This document shows positions 8,016 to 17,647 of a DNA stretch of 64,000 bases, piece after piece; the first letter of the stretch is position 1; every line of letters starts with the position of its first letter. The stretch lies in assembly GCA_030550585.1 (NCBI GenBank), contig JAUQPB010000005.1, positions 1 to 64,000 on the forward strand. The letters run 5' to 3'. The position numbers and the translations under genes are program-made. The stretch comes from Thermoproteota archaeon. Its GTDB lineage: Archaea; Thermoproteota; Thermoprotei_A; Sulfolobales; Ignisphaeraceae. The notes under the pieces are model-generated. The model saw only the letters and a program-made list of their open reading frames with translations, was not told the origin of the DNA and searched no databases.

Positions 8016-8546
8016 CTACAGGTCTGGCATGGGTGTGTGGTGTTTGTTTGTGGTTGTTCTAGGTTTTTCTAGTAGGCCTATCTTTTGTAGCCAGTTCTGC
8101 ACTCTTTGCTGTAGGTCTCTTCCCCCATCTTCGTAGACTACAAGCTCTGGGAGTATTTTTGAGTTGGGGCACAGCCTCTTGATCTCTTCGATTGATCTTC
8201 CCTTGCCGCCTCCTCCGTGGGTTATGAATGGCGCTATTGTCTTTCCTGAAAGGTTGTGGTTTGCGAGGAACGATGCTACTGGCGGTGCTATTGTCCCCCA
8301 CCAGTTTGGCGAGCCTACGAAGACTATGTCGTACTGCTCGATGTTTTCAATCTTTGTTTTTAGTGGTGGGAGGTAGCCAGACTCTATCTCCCTCTTGGCT
8401 TGTCTAAGAGTTTCTGAGTAGGAGGTTGGATACGGCTTTTCCGGCACAAGCTCGACAATATCTCCCCCTACATATTCGTGGATGACCTGGGCAACTCTCC
8501 TAGTGTTTCCAGACCAGCTGTAGTAGACTATGAGGGCTTTGGCCAT
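8016..8546 (-). CDS. Flavodoxin-like protein
   Basis: A 176-residue flavodoxin-fold protein that should bind FMN. The phosphate-binding loop YYSWSGNTRRVA is at residues 8-19. The second flavin loop is VFVGSPNWWGTIAPPV and the third region is ITHGGGGKGRS. This arrangement matches the flavodoxin-4 type, often NAD(P)H-dependent reductases or electron carriers. The C-terminal tail after residue 160 is rich in Pro and Thr and looks unstructured. It is transcribed away from upp and has no operon partner. Confidence 0.88.
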   Translation of the reverse strand: MAKALIVYYSWSGNTRRVAQVIHEYVGGDIVELVPEKPYPTSYSETLRQAKREIESGYLPPLKTKIENIEQYDIVFVGSPNWWGTIAPPVASFLANHNLSGKTIAPFITHGGGGKGRSIEEIKRLCPNSKILPELVVYEDGGRDLQQRVQNWLQKIGLLEKPRTTTNKHHTPMPDL

Positions 8547-8771
8547 GGTTCACCCCCAGCATACTGTGTATTTGACTATTACCTAGTACGGTATTTTAAT
8601 GCTGCAGAGGCGTTTTACTTGTTCTGGGTCTCTATGTGAAAAGAATAGGCTTTTTCCCTGTGTACAGTGCTGCAACATCGTCTTCAGCGTCTCAGCATAT
8701 AAAGGGCGATGTTGTGCAAGTGCTTAAGAGTGTTGTGATATAGAAGATGAAAATGGTGGGGTGCCAAGCCC

Positions 8772-9437
8772 ATGATAAGAGTTAATGTTGTTAGCCACCC
8801 CTATGCCCAGGCCATCTTAACAGTGCTTAGGGATAGGAGGACTTCGCAGATAGAGTTTAGAAAGGGTTTGGTGAGGGTTGGCAGGGTTTTGGGCCTTGAG
8901 ATGGTGAAAGAGTTTGAGGTGGAGGAGTGCGAGGTCGAGACACCGCTTGGCACCAGGGCCAAGGGTATAAGGATTAAGGACCTCGACCGAGTGGTTATAG
9001 TTACTGTGCTTAGAGCTGCATGGCCTCTGACAGAAGGGCTTGTCAAAATATTCTACAACGCTAGGCAAGGCGTTGTGGCGGCTAGGAGGCTTGAGGAGAG
9101 GGGGATGCACAACCACGAGTTCGAGATTGAGGTGGCCTACGTGAAAATCCCGGCAATATCGCCCAACGACATAGTCATTGTAAGCGATGTGATGGTCGCG
9201 ACAGGCTCGACCATGAGCAGGGTTCTGCGAGAGGTTATACGATATGGAAAAGCCAAGAAATACTTCATAGCATCTGTTATAATAACCCCAATAGCCTTTG
9301 AAAAGCTTAAAAAGACTGCTGAGGAGCTGGGCATCGACCTAACAATATACACCCTATCGATAGACCCACAGATAAACGAATCAGGGTACATAGTGCCTGG
9401 GCTGGGAGACGCTGGCGACAGGGCATTTGGCTCATAA
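8772..9437 (+). CDS. upp: Uracil phosphoribosyltransferase
   Basis: Salvage enzyme that makes UMP from uracil and PRPP (221 residues, typical length about 210-220). The PRPP-binding loop appears as VIVSDVMVATGSTM and the uracil-binding C-terminal signature as YIVPGLGDAGDRAFG. The conserved N-terminal HPYAQAIL and VLRAAWPLTEGL are also present. The ATG follows a short leader. No other pyrimidine gene is adjacent. Family assignment is firm. Confidence 0.95.
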   Translation: MIRVNVVSHPYAQAILTVLRDRRTSQIEFRKGLVRVGRVLGLEMVKEFEVEECEVETPLGTRAKGIRIKDLDRVVIVTVLRAAWPLTEGLVKIFYNARQGVVAARRLEERGMHNHEFEIEVAYVKIPAISPNDIVIVSDVMVATGSTMSRVLREVIRYGKAKKYFIASVIITPIAFEKLKKTAEELGIDLTIYTLSIDPQINESGYIVPGLGDAGDRAFGS

Positions 9438-9683
9438 CCAGCGGTTGCCGGGCTCAACCCCTATTCAAAAATCTTTGAAAGCAGTACAAGCAGCTGTGGA
9501 GACACGGTGTTCCACACCTCATCTACATATTGGTGTTGGTCACAGCAAAACCTTCTGGAAAATTCGTCTAGTACATAATTTTGGCAAAACAACATTTTTC
9601 CTGTTGTACCCCCAACACCACTGTTATTTAGGTTCTGTAGACCTCAAAGACTTATGTAGCAATTTGTATACTGTTTCATGTAG

Positions 9684-9917
9684 GTGTGGTTTTTGTCTAC
9701 AGCTGTCTTGTCTATTAGGGTTCGGCGAGAGCTTAAGGAAGAGGCTGAGAGGCTTGGCATAAACATTAGAGCTGTTGTTGAAAAGGCGTTGGAGGAGGAG
9801 ATCCAGAGGGTCAGACAGGAAAAGTTTAAGAAAGTTGTTGAAGAGGCTCTAAAATATGTTGACATCCCCGTTGATGAGTGGGTGAAAACAGTTAAGGAGT
9901 CTAGGTTCGAGAGGTAG
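9684..9917 (+). CDS. vapB: VapB-type antitoxin
   Basis: A 77-residue antitoxin preceding vapC. The N-terminal strand and helix (VLSIRVRRELKEEAERLG) look like a ribbon-helix-helix arm, and the C-terminal amphipathic part should hold the toxin. The GTG 9684 is only about 17 nt from a TATA-like GTATAC (9665-9670). A later start in the VLSIR region is therefore possible. The promoter and first codons resemble 6408-6450, a remnant of a related gene. Confidence 0.75.
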   Translation: MWFLSTAVLSIRVRRELKEEAERLGINIRAVVEKALEEEIQRVRQEKFKKVVEEALKYVDIPVDEWVKTVKESRFER

Positions 9918-9926
9918 TGTTGCAAC

Positions 9927-10337
9927 ATGGTTCGCAGATACCTTCTCGATGCCTCGACCCTCTACCCACTGGTACTCAAGTTGGGGGAAGGCCTAATCAG
10001 ATACTCCAACAGGTTTGCTGTTCTCGATATAACCATATATGAGGTTGGGAATACCATTTGGAAAGAGTTTAGAAGAGGTAGGATAAAGAATGTGGGTATT
10101 GTGTGCAAACTATTTGAAGAGATCTTTAATGTGGTACACATTCTGAGACCACAAATGCCATTGGACAAGGTTGTGGAGCTTGCAGTCAGCGAGAACCTCA
10201 CACTCTATGACGCTGTCCATCTATATGTGGCGCGAGCACATGGAATAAAGCTTGTTACAGAGGACAGCGATTTGCAGAGGTTCTCCGAGGCAATCAACAC
10301 AGATCAGCTACTGAAGGAGCTGCAGGCTGTTGGCTAA
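9927..10337 (+). CDS. vapC: PIN-domain toxin VapC
   Basis: A 136-residue PIN ribonuclease. The active-site carboxylates are D8 (YLLDASTLYP), E39 (ITIYEVGNTIWKE), D95 (TLYDAVHLY) and E112/D113 (VTEDSDL). It starts 9 nt after the vapB stop. It shares the IWKE and TLYDA signatures with the first VapC of this window, so the two pairs are related but not recent duplicates. Confidence 0.9.
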   Translation: MVRRYLLDASTLYPLVLKLGEGLIRYSNRFAVLDITIYEVGNTIWKEFRRGRIKNVGIVCKLFEEIFNVVHILRPQMPLDKVVELAVSENLTLYDAVHLYVARAHGIKLVTEDSDLQRFSEAINTDQLLKELQAVG

Positions 10338-10465
10338 GCTTTTTACGAGTGTTGTTGCGGCAGCCGGTAGATTGGTGGGGTTGGACAGGCATCTAAAGTC
10401 TCTCAATTTTTAGGTGCAACACTTTTTATCTAAGCTCTACACAGCCCGGTTTTTGGTGTTGTGGC

Positions 10466-11938
10466 ATGGGTTTGAAGTTTGGCAAGGGGTTCAGATTCGG
10501 CTTTTCGACTGTTGGTGTTCAGCATGAGATGGGGTTGCCTGGCTCAGAGTTTGAGAGTGACTGGGTTTTGTGGCTGAGAGACTACGAGAATATTGTTGCC
10601 GGTGTTGTAAGTGGTGATAGGGCTGAGAACGGCCCTGGCTACTGGCATCTGTTTAGAGAAGACCATGCTAGGGCGGCCTCTATAGGCATGGACGCCGCCT
10701 GGATAACCATTGAGTGGGCTAGGATATTCCCCAAGCCGACATATGATGTGCAAGTGCCTGTAGAGAAAGACTCTGAGGGCATCAAAGCTGTGAACATAGA
10801 CTATGAGCACATTAGAAAGCTTGGGGCCTACGCAAATAGAGATGCTGTTGAACACTATAGAGAGGTACTCATGGACTGGCGTAGCAGAGGCGGCATGGTC
10901 GTTGGCTGCCTCTTCCACTGGTCTCTACCAACATGGCTCCACAACCCCGTGGCTGTAAGAAAGCTTGGTGTAGACAGAGCCCCCAGCGGCTGGGTCGATG
11001 AGAAGACGGTTGTGGAGTTCATAAAATTCGTGGCCTACATAGCCCACGAGCTGGATGAGGCTGTTGACATGTGGTACACAATGAACGAGCCCCTGGTGAT
11101 AGCGAGGCTTGGCTACATAGACATACACTCGGGCTTCCCACCAGGCTACCTAAGCCTAGAGGCATATGAAGCCGTTGTCAAGCATCTCATAGAAGCCCAT
11201 GCAAGAGCCTATGACACGATAAAGCTCTTCTCCAAAAAGCCCGTCGGGATTGTCGAGTCAGTCGCTTGGTACACGCCCAACACAGAAAACGATGGTGGTG
11301 CAGCTCAAAGAGCATTCGAAGACAATCTAGCTGTTCTAGACGCTGTGACTAGGGGTGTCTACCGCGGGCTTAGAAACTCCTTCGAGAGGGAGGATCTGAG
11401 GAACAGACTCGATTGGATAGGCCTAAACTACTACACCAGAACCGTTGTCAGAGCAGACACCAAAACGCTGTGGGGGTATAAAGCTGTACACGGTTACGGC
11501 TATCTATGCAACCCCGGCAGCATCTCCAGAGATGGGAGGCCTTGTAGCGACTTTGGCTGGGAGGTCTACCCCGAGGGGATATACCATGTGCTTAAAAGCC
11601 TCTATGAGAGGTACAAGCTCCCAGTCTACATAACAGAAAACGGTGTTGCAGACGCCGAAGACAGGCTCAGACCAAGGTTCATAGTCTCCCACTTATACTG
11701 GGCATACAAAGCACTATCCGAAGGAGTTGACTTGAGGGGGTACTTCCATTGGAACCTAATAGACAACCTAGAGTGGGCAAAGGGCTACAGCATGAGGTTT
11801 GGCCTATTCTACGTCGATATGGAGACCAAGAAGAGGTGTGCCAGGCCAAGCACCTACATATTCAAGGAGATTGCACAGCCAAAGGAAATCCCAGACGAAT
11901 TTCTACACCTCGTATACCCAGCAAAGACATGGCCATAG
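10466..11938 (+). CDS. lacS: GH1 beta-glycosidase (LacS type)
   Basis: A 490-residue family 1 glycoside hydrolase, close in length and layout to Sulfolobus LacS (489). It hydrolyses beta-galactosides and beta-glucosides by a retaining mechanism. The acid/base glutamate is E208 in YTMNEPLVIA and the nucleophile is E391 in VYITENGVAD. The N-terminal FGFSTVGVQHEMG and the C-terminal HWNLIDNLEWAKGY aglycone-site motif are present. No signal peptide is visible, so it should be cytoplasmic. It is a single gene with no sugar transporter nearby. Confidence 0.95.
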   Translation: MGLKFGKGFRFGFSTVGVQHEMGLPGSEFESDWVLWLRDYENIVAGVVSGDRAENGPGYWHLFREDHARAASIGMDAAWITIEWARIFPKPTYDVQVPVEKDSEGIKAVNIDYEHIRKLGAYANRDAVEHYREVLMDWRSRGGMVVGCLFHWSLPTWLHNPVAVRKLGVDRAPSGWVDEKTVVEFIKFVAYIAHELDEAVDMWYTMNEPLVIARLGYIDIHSGFPPGYLSLEAYEAVVKHLIEAHARAYDTIKLFSKKPVGIVESVAWYTPNTENDGGAAQRAFEDNLAVLDAVTRGVYRGLRNSFEREDLRNRLDWIGLNYYTRTVVRADTKTLWGYKAVHGYGYLCNPGSISRDGRPCSDFGWEVYPEGIYHVLKSLYERYKLPVYITENGVADAEDRLRPRFIVSHLYWAYKALSEGVDLRGYFHWNLIDNLEWAKGYSMRFGLFYVDMETKKRCARPSTYIFKEIAQPKEIPDEFLHLVYPAKTWP

Positions 11939-11958
11939 CGAAATAGGTGGAAGACAGC

Positions 11959-12873
11959 TTAGCTTTCCTTCTCCTTCTCCTCCTCTATTACATTTCCATA
12001 GACAGCTGCTATCCCCAGCTCCTCAGCTCTCTTCAAAGCATCTTCAAGTATGTCTACAGCGACAATTATCTTCCTATCTGGTCTCCTGCCAAGAACCTTC
12101 TCAAATATCTCGCATCTCGTCTCAAACCACTCGACATCGTCTGCATCAGCAAATGATTTAACCTCTATGAAGAAGACCTTGTCGTCGTGTACATATATAT
12201 CCATTTCAAGTTTGGCTCCCTTCCTATAGTACACGCCGTTAACATCCTTTATAGTGATCTTCTCAACCCTCTCACCCTCAACACCAAACGACTTAAGAAC
12301 ATCTTTATAGAGACTAAGAATAGTCTTCTCCAAGTCGATACCAAGTCTACGCCCAAGAGAGCCAACAGAAACCTCTAAACGCTTCAAAGACCTTGAATGC
12401 TCCTCCAACCTCTTCACAATCTCATTAAATTTCCTGTCATGCTCTTCAAGTCTAGCAAAGACTTCAGTAAATCTCTTGTTTATCTCCTCCCACCTCCTCT
12501 CCTCCAACTCAACAAACCTATTGAAATCCTCTCTCAACCTCTTCAACTCACTTTCAATAGCTTCGAACCTCTTGTATGCCTCCTCCCACCTCCTGTTATT
12601 CTCCTCCCAACGCCTATTATTTTCCTCCCACCTCTTATTATTCTCTTCCCATCTTCTGTTGTTCTCCTCCCACCTCTTCTCCTGCTCCTTAACAAAAACA
12701 AGAAAGTCTTCTCTAAGCCTCTTCAACTCCTCCTCATGCCTATCAAGCCTCTTCAAAACCTCCCCAAAGCCGATAAGACCGGCTATAGCATACCTAAACT
12801 CCTCATCCTCCTTCAAAAGCCTGAGAAACTCGCTCTTGAGGCTACTGTTATTGGTGGTGGATGCTACACACAT
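11959..12873 (-). CDS. Coiled-coil protein with PD-(D/E)XK-like C-terminus (DUF3782 type)
   Basis: A 304-residue protein typical of Sulfolobales and Desulfurococcales. A long charged coiled coil (residues about 30-190) includes five tandem RRWEENN heptads. The C-terminal 100 residues (KLEMDIYVHDDKVFFIEVKS, then VEWFETRCEIFEKVLGR) fit a restriction-endonuclease-like fold with a D...EVK active-site pattern. Function is unknown; nuclease activity is inferred only from the motif. It runs convergent with lacS. The start ATG follows a short leader. Confidence 0.75.
   Translation of the reverse strand: MCVASTTNNSSLKSEFLRLLKEDEEFRYAIAGLIGFGEVLKRLDRHEEELKRLREDFLVFVKEQEKRWEENNRRWEENNKRWEENNRRWEENNRRWEEAYKRFEAIESELKRLREDFNRFVELEERRWEEINKRFTEVFARLEEHDRKFNEIVKRLEEHSRSLKRLEVSVGSLGRRLGIDLEKTILSLYKDVLKSFGVEGERVEKITIKDVNGVYYRKGAKLEMDIYVHDDKVFFIEVKSFADADDVEWFETRCEIFEKVLGRRPDRKIIVAVDILEDALKRAEELGIAAVYGNVIEEEKEKES
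12580..12680 (-). repeat. 21-bp tandem repeat coding WEENN heptads
   Basis: About five copies of a 21-bp unit (plus strand CTCCTCCCACCTCTTATTATT and variants) encode RRWEENN or KRWEENN heptads of the coiled coil. The copies differ mostly at third codon positions. This indicates older expansion under protein-level selection rather than a fresh slip. Confidence 0.8.
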
Positions 12874-13077
12874 TTGATGCAGCCCAACAAACCTCTCAGC
12901 TTATAAAATGAGTTTGGCTTCCTAGAAAAATAAACATTTTGCTCGCCAGAGCTGTTGTCACGCTTATTAACTATGTACTGATAGGATAGTAATTGATGTT
13001 TTGGTTTTTCAGATGGTGTCTAGTAGCGGTTTGGTGCTTTATGGAAGGTTTATAGTGGATCCGACATTGCATTCGAG

Positions 13078-13747
13078 CTAGTGGTCTGGGGACTCCTCTC
13101 TCAGTATAGACCTTGGTCGCTCTCCGCTACAGTGTATGGGTGCTATCTTCTCCACGCCTAGATTTAGCAGCTGTTCAACTGTCTTTCTGCATTCATTGCT
13201 GGTTGTTCCCTCCATGTGGAATCCTCCAAAAACCAGATAGGGCTTTAATTTGAGGTCTCTAACAGCCTTTGCAACTATGTTTACAATACCTGGGTGACTG
13301 TATCCAGTAATTATAGCAAGACTATCTCTGACATTTATCGCCAGAGCCTGTTCCATGGGAGGGCCACAGAGCCTGCCCACCACAGCAACGCCAGGGGCTA
13401 TCCAAGCCGTTTTATCCACCTCAACAATATTTAGACCCCGAATCCCCACCTTCTTAGAGGCCCCTTCGGAACATAGACAGTTATCCCAGGCCTCGCCTCA
13501 GCCATGTAGCTCAAACCATTTGTGTGATCCCCATGCTCATGCAACACAACAGCAAATTCTATGCCCCTAGCGTCTACCCCCAAACTCCTCAAATTCCTCT
13601 CCAGAACACCTGGATCCGGACCCACATCAAACAAGAACCTGGAAGAAGGGTCTCAACAAATATGCTCAAACCCCATGCAACCTCTAGCCCAGAGCCCCCA
13701 CGGCTATCCACAACAACCACAATCCTACAGCTATCAGCTGAACCCAA
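13078..13747 (-). pseudogene. Frameshifted metallo-beta-lactamase-fold hydrolase
   Basis: Three frames add up to one MBL-fold enzyme. From TTG 13747 it reads CRIVVVVDSRGGSGLEVAWG. A shift near 13635-13650 leads to FDVGPDPGVLERNL and the metal motif HEHGDHTNGL. A shift near 13440-13450 leads to GRLCGPPMEQALAI, GYSHPGIVNIV and HCSGERPRS. The order matches the family around dihydropterin-type MBL phosphate synthases. All zinc ligands seem retained, so the damage is only two indels and recent, or they are sequencing errors. A Shine-Dalgarno-like GGAGG lies upstream. Confidence 0.75.
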
Positions 13748-13837
13748 TACCCCAACCTCCAATAACACAATTATTTATAGCGATGAATTTATAACTTTTT
13801 AATAGCATTGGCTCCTCCACCATCAAACTAGCGAATT

Positions 13838-14728
13838 CTATGCCCGTTGCCCCTGTCTCGTCTTTAGATATGTCTCAACAATTTTCAGTGTCTTAATTTG
13901 TGCGTCTCTAGCCCCCTGGACCTCCACATGGTTTACCCCACCCACCGCTAGAACCGCTCTTACACGATTCAAGTGGTTTTTTATGACCTTGTATATCTCG
14001 TCTAGGTCTTCGGTTATCAGCCCACCCCTCTCTGGGTCTACAAGTGTTATCCTCGCTCTATCCACTGGCTTCTCCATCTCCCACCTGTTCACAATTGTGT
14101 AGACTGCTATGGGGATTGCAAAAGCTTTTCTCAGTTTTATTAGCTGGCTGAACTCGTCTACTTCGTGTGCATAGTCTGTTACCACAACCAGTGCCGAGTT
14201 TTTCCTAACAATCGTTTTTAAGATGTTGACAACTCTGTCTATGCCTATAGAGCCCCCCACGCCCTTTTCCCTACACACAGTACTCTCGATAACCTTGATT
14301 GCTTCTCTGCCCCTCAAACCCCTATACACGTTTACATTGTGTGAGAAGATGATGAGGGTTATCCTGTCTGTGAATCTGTGGGACAGCTCCAGTAGGAGGG
14401 AGAGTGTATAGAGAGAGGCCGCCACCTTCTCCTCGTCCAGCATAGACTCTGTGAAGTCTGTTGCAAATACCACCTCCTTCATCTGCTCTACATGGAAAAC
14501 CTTTGTATATAGCTTGTAGTCTCCTGTGACCACATCTAAGGATCTTGCTGACAGTCTCCAGTCTATATACCTTATATCGTCTCCCTCTTGATACTCTCTA
14601 AAATCTGCATATTCGAGCCCTATCCCAAGATACCTAGACTTGCTGAGTCCCAGCTCCATTGATGTTGCATAGGATTGCCCAAGCTTTGAATATGCCTTCG
14701 CCGTTTTGCACAGTTCTCTACTTGACAA
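13838..14728 (-). CDS. DUF58 protein of MoxR module
   Basis: A 296-residue DUF58 protein. The family signature is clear: LEYADFREYQEGDDIRYIDW followed by RLSAR. A degenerate VWA-like fold follows, with the MIDAS-like loop reading DFTESM where true VWA domains have DxSxS. These proteins partner MoxR AAA+ ATPases, probably as chaperone adaptors or substrates in assembling surface or metal-containing complexes. Its start overlaps the end of the upstream gene by 11 nt, and that operon is divergent from moxR. Confidence 0.88.
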   Translation of the reverse strand: MSSRELCKTAKAYSKLGQSYATSMELGLSKSRYLGIGLEYADFREYQEGDDIRYIDWRLSARSLDVVTGDYKLYTKVFHVEQMKEVVFATDFTESMLDEEKVAASLYTLSLLLELSHRFTDRITLIIFSHNVNVYRGLRGREAIKVIESTVCREKGVGGSIGIDRVVNILKTIVRKNSALVVVTDYAHEVDEFSQLIKLRKAFAIPIAVYTIVNRWEMEKPVDRARITLVDPERGGLITEDLDEIYKVIKNHLNRVRAVLAVGGVNHVEVQGARDAQIKTLKIVETYLKTRQGQRA

Positions 14729-15605
14729 TAACTATGTCACCAACTTTGACTATGTCGCTGTAGGCTATATCCTCGAATTCTGCTGCCTCCTGCTCCTCCT
14801 CTACGAAGCTCTCCATAACCTTAGCTATCTTCTCCCAATCCCTAAACCCCTTCAGAATATTCTCAACCTCTCTAGCAACAGACAGATCCAGCTTGCTAAA
14901 CCTGTAGGGGTCTCTAAACTCCACAAGCCTCTCATAGACCTCTCTATACCCAAGCCTCTTTATGTTAGAGGTGAAGGCTATCCAGTTAACAACTCTCCTC
15001 CTACTCCTAACCCTGTAAACCCTAAAACCAACCGTCTTGGGCGCAACAACAACCTCTTTGCATATGCCCAGCAAACCCCTTGAAACACTGACAACAAGCT
15101 TATTCAAAATCTGCTCAATTCTATAAACAGACTTTTGCTGCTGGACTGGCAACCCCCGGAAAGAGGCTTCCCTAGGGGTTGAAAGAAGAACTATCTTGAC
15201 AGTAGAGTCGAAATCGTCTACAGAGACCCTCTTTATATCTATGAGCTGGATCTCGTCCAATGAGATAAAGCCCTTAAGCCAAACAACATCTTTTTCTGCA
15301 ACCCTATACGGTATGTCTAGGCCCTCTCTCCTAGCTATGGACACCAACACCTCGAGAGGCTCGTTTCCAGAGGCCAGGCCCCTACTCGATAAAATGTGCA
15401 CAAGTTTCTCCACATCAACAACAGGCTCGCTCACCCTAAAGGCGGTATATACAGAGAGCTTCACATCGTTATCCATAATCTGGGGCTCCTTGACATAGCC
15501 GTAGATAAGGGCCTCTGAGTCAACAACCATGGCATCTCTTATCTCGTCGAAGCTGTAGAACCTCCCCATGTGCTGCGACCACATAAACTTATTTCTAGAC
15601 ACCAA
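14718..15605 (-). CDS. Hypothetical protein of MoxR module
   Basis: A 295-residue soluble protein that I cannot assign. The first 45 residues (GRFYSFDEIRDAMVVDSEAL, then YGYVKEP) resemble a PRC-barrel-like beta domain. The middle is mixed alpha/beta. Near the end an acidic stretch (FVEEEQEAAEFEDIAYSD) precedes a final strand. It is translationally coupled to DUF58 and divergent from moxR, so a role with the MoxR ATPase is likely from context alone. TTG 15605 is the outermost start; ATG 15584 is also possible. Confidence 0.7.
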   Translation of the reverse strand: MVSRNKFMWSQHMGRFYSFDEIRDAMVVDSEALIYGYVKEPQIMDNDVKLSVYTAFRVSEPVVDVEKLVHILSSRGLASGNEPLEVLVSIARREGLDIPYRVAEKDVVWLKGFISLDEIQLIDIKRVSVDDFDSTVKIVLLSTPREASFRGLPVQQQKSVYRIEQILNKLVVSVSRGLLGICKEVVVAPKTVGFRVYRVRSRRRVVNWIAFTSNIKRLGYREVYERLVEFRDPYRFSKLDLSVAREVENILKGFRDWEKIAKVMESFVEEEQEAAEFEDIAYSDIVKVGDIVIVK

Positions 15606-15668
15606 AATCTAGGCTAGACACCAGAGATAAAAGCTTTGGGCTGGGATGGCAAAGACCAGGGTGTTTAT

Positions 15669-16739
15669 GTGCCCGCATCTAAAATAGATGTAGATGCCAT
15701 TAAGACAACAGTAGGGGAGATTCTGAAGCAGCTAGACAGAGCTGTTATAGGCTATGAGACTGAGAAGAGAATTGTCATAGCATCTCTTCTTGCAAACGGG
15801 CATGTCCTGCTCGAGGGTGTGCCCGGAATAGCTAAGACAACCCTAGTCAAAGCTCTTTCTAGAGCTCTTGGGCTTTCAGAGAAAAGGATTGTTGAAATCA
15901 GTGGCGTTCCATACAAGGGCTTCTCGAGGATACAGTTCACACCAGATTTGATGCCATCGGATATAACAGGGTCTCTAGTGTTCAACATAGCTCTGAAAGA
16001 TTTTGAGATTAGGTTCGGCCCCATCTTCACATACATTCTCTTAGCTGACGAGATCAACAGGGCTGTGCCCCGAACCCAATCAGCTCTTCTCCAAGCTATG
16101 CAGGAGAGAGAGGTGACTATAGGTGGCAGAACCTACCCACTCGAGATAAGGGGGCAGGGCAAGTTCTTCTTTGTGCTCGCAACGCAGAACCCTATTGAGC
16201 AAGAGGGCACCTACCCACTTCCAGAGGCACAGCTAGACAGATTCATGGTAAGGCTCTTCATGGGCTATCCGAAGAGCTTAGAGGAGGAGAGGAAGATATG
16301 CGAGCTCCACATGAACAGACTTACAGAGCCTGTTGAAGATGTTGAAAAGGTTGTGGAGCCTTCGTGGATCGTCGAAGCACAGGAGTACATAGCTGCAAAC
16401 ATTAAGGTGGATAGCAACGTTACAAACTATATAGTGAGGCTCGTCAGATCCACAAGACCAGAGACGTTCGACTCCATAAAAAAGTATTTTGAGTTTGGGG
16501 CAAGCCCAAGAGCATCGATAGCCCTTGTCAGGCTCTCTAAAGCAGTAGCGGCTATGAGGGGCTCTGAAGTGGTTGCCATAGAGGATGTCGACCAGATCGC
16601 TTTCCACGTCCTCAACCACAGGGTTATACCAAATCTGGAGACCGTTATGGAGGTTGGAGGGGGTTTTAGAGCAAGGATATCTGTTATAAGCGAGGGTATT
16701 GAGCTAGCGAAGAAGGTTGCTAGGGGTGGCAAGCCATGA
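15669..16739 (+). CDS. MoxR-family AAA+ ATPase
   Basis: An AAA+ ATPase of the MoxR branch, about 356 residues. Walker A is GVPGIAKTTL, Walker B is ILLADEINRA, sensor 1 is VLATQNPIEQEGTYPLPEAQ, and the lid domain contains FGASPRASIALVRL. MoxR proteins work with VWA-domain partners to remodel or mature proteins. The frame opens at TTG 15636. GTG 15669 fits better with a TATA-like AGATAAAAG at 15624-15632 and leaves room for the divergent promoter. It overlaps the next gene by 4 nt (ATGA), so it is co-translated with an ABC ATPase. Confidence 0.92.
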   Translation: MPASKIDVDAIKTTVGEILKQLDRAVIGYETEKRIVIASLLANGHVLLEGVPGIAKTTLVKALSRALGLSEKRIVEISGVPYKGFSRIQFTPDLMPSDITGSLVFNIALKDFEIRFGPIFTYILLADEINRAVPRTQSALLQAMQEREVTIGGRTYPLEIRGQGKFFFVLATQNPIEQEGTYPLPEAQLDRFMVRLFMGYPKSLEEERKICELHMNRLTEPVEDVEKVVEPSWIVEAQEYIAANIKVDSNVTNYIVRLVRSTRPETFDSIKKYFEFGASPRASIALVRLSKAVAAMRGSEVVAIEDVDQIAFHVLNHRVIPNLETVMEVGGGFRARISVISEGIELAKKVARGGKP

Positions 16740-17647
16740 CCATGATAGAGTTTAGAGAGGTTAGCAAAAGGTTTGGAAAGGTAGAGGCCCTGAAAAACGC
16801 CTCTTTCGAAATACCCGAGAACACTGTAACAGCTTTTCTGGGGCCCAACGGTGCGGGGAAAACAACGTCGATGAAGCTGATAATGGGCTTTCTAAAACCT
16901 TCGAAAGGTGCTGTGCTTGTCTGGGGGGAGGAGCCATGGAGAAACGAGAGTATTAGAAGCAGGATTGGATATCTTCCAGAGAAACCTGTGTACCCAATGG
17001 ATCTAACAGTCGAGGATTTTCTAAGTCACCTGGCAGGGCTGAGGAGATTGGGTAGAGCAGATGTCGAGAGGGTGTCAAGGCTCGTAGGACTGGAGAAGCT
17101 CATGGACAGGAAGATAAGAAGCCTGTCAAGAGGCTACCTCCAGAGAGTTGGAATAGCCCAGAGCCTCTTGGGAGAGCCAGAGCTGCTCATACTAGATGAG
17201 CCTACGGCTAACTTGGATCCAGCCGCTAGGAGAGAGATATTAGATGTTCTCAAGGTTCTGCACAAAGAGCTCAAAGTATCGATGATAATATCCTCTCACA
17301 TAATACCAGAGCTACAAGAGCTATCAAACTACGCTATCTTCATAGACAAGGGAACGGTTCTAGACTACGGGTATCTCAACGACCTCTGGAGGAAATACTC
17401 TGTAGAAACAGTCTTCACAATAGAGGCTACAGACATTGAAACAGTTGCTAAGCAGCTCATTGAAAAACCTTTTGTACACGCCATCAAGCGTGTCAGCAGT
17501 GGCACCCTCGAAGTCTCTATAGACCCCAGCCACTTTAAAGTATTTGAAGCCCTCCTCACAGAGATAAACCATAAGATAAGGCGCTACGAATTCAAAACAG
17601 CCAATCTAGGAGATCTCTATGAAAAGATTGTCAAGTCCAAGCCTTAG
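16736..17647 (+). CDS. ABC transporter ATP-binding protein
   Basis: A 303-residue ABC ATPase. Walker A is GPNGAGKTTSM, the signature is LSRGYLQRVG, Walker B is LLILDEPTANLDP and the H-loop is IISSHI. The C-terminal extension of about 80 residues is typical of exporter (ABC-2, NatA/CcmA-like) ATPases. It is coupled at its start to moxR by an ATGA overlap. Its end overlaps the permease gene by 29 nt. The substrate is unknown; context suggests the pump serves the same process as the MoxR/VWA complex. Confidence 0.92.
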   Translation: MTMIEFREVSKRFGKVEALKNASFEIPENTVTAFLGPNGAGKTTSMKLIMGFLKPSKGAVLVWGEEPWRNESIRSRIGYLPEKPVYPMDLTVEDFLSHLAGLRRLGRADVERVSRLVGLEKLMDRKIRSLSRGYLQRVGIAQSLLGEPELLILDEPTANLDPAARREILDVLKVLHKELKVSMIISSHIIPELQELSNYAIFIDKGTVLDYGYLNDLWRKYSVETVFTIEATDIETVAKQLIEKPFVHAIKRVSSGTLEVSIDPSHFKVFEALLTEINHKIRRYEFKTANLGDLYEKIVKSKP

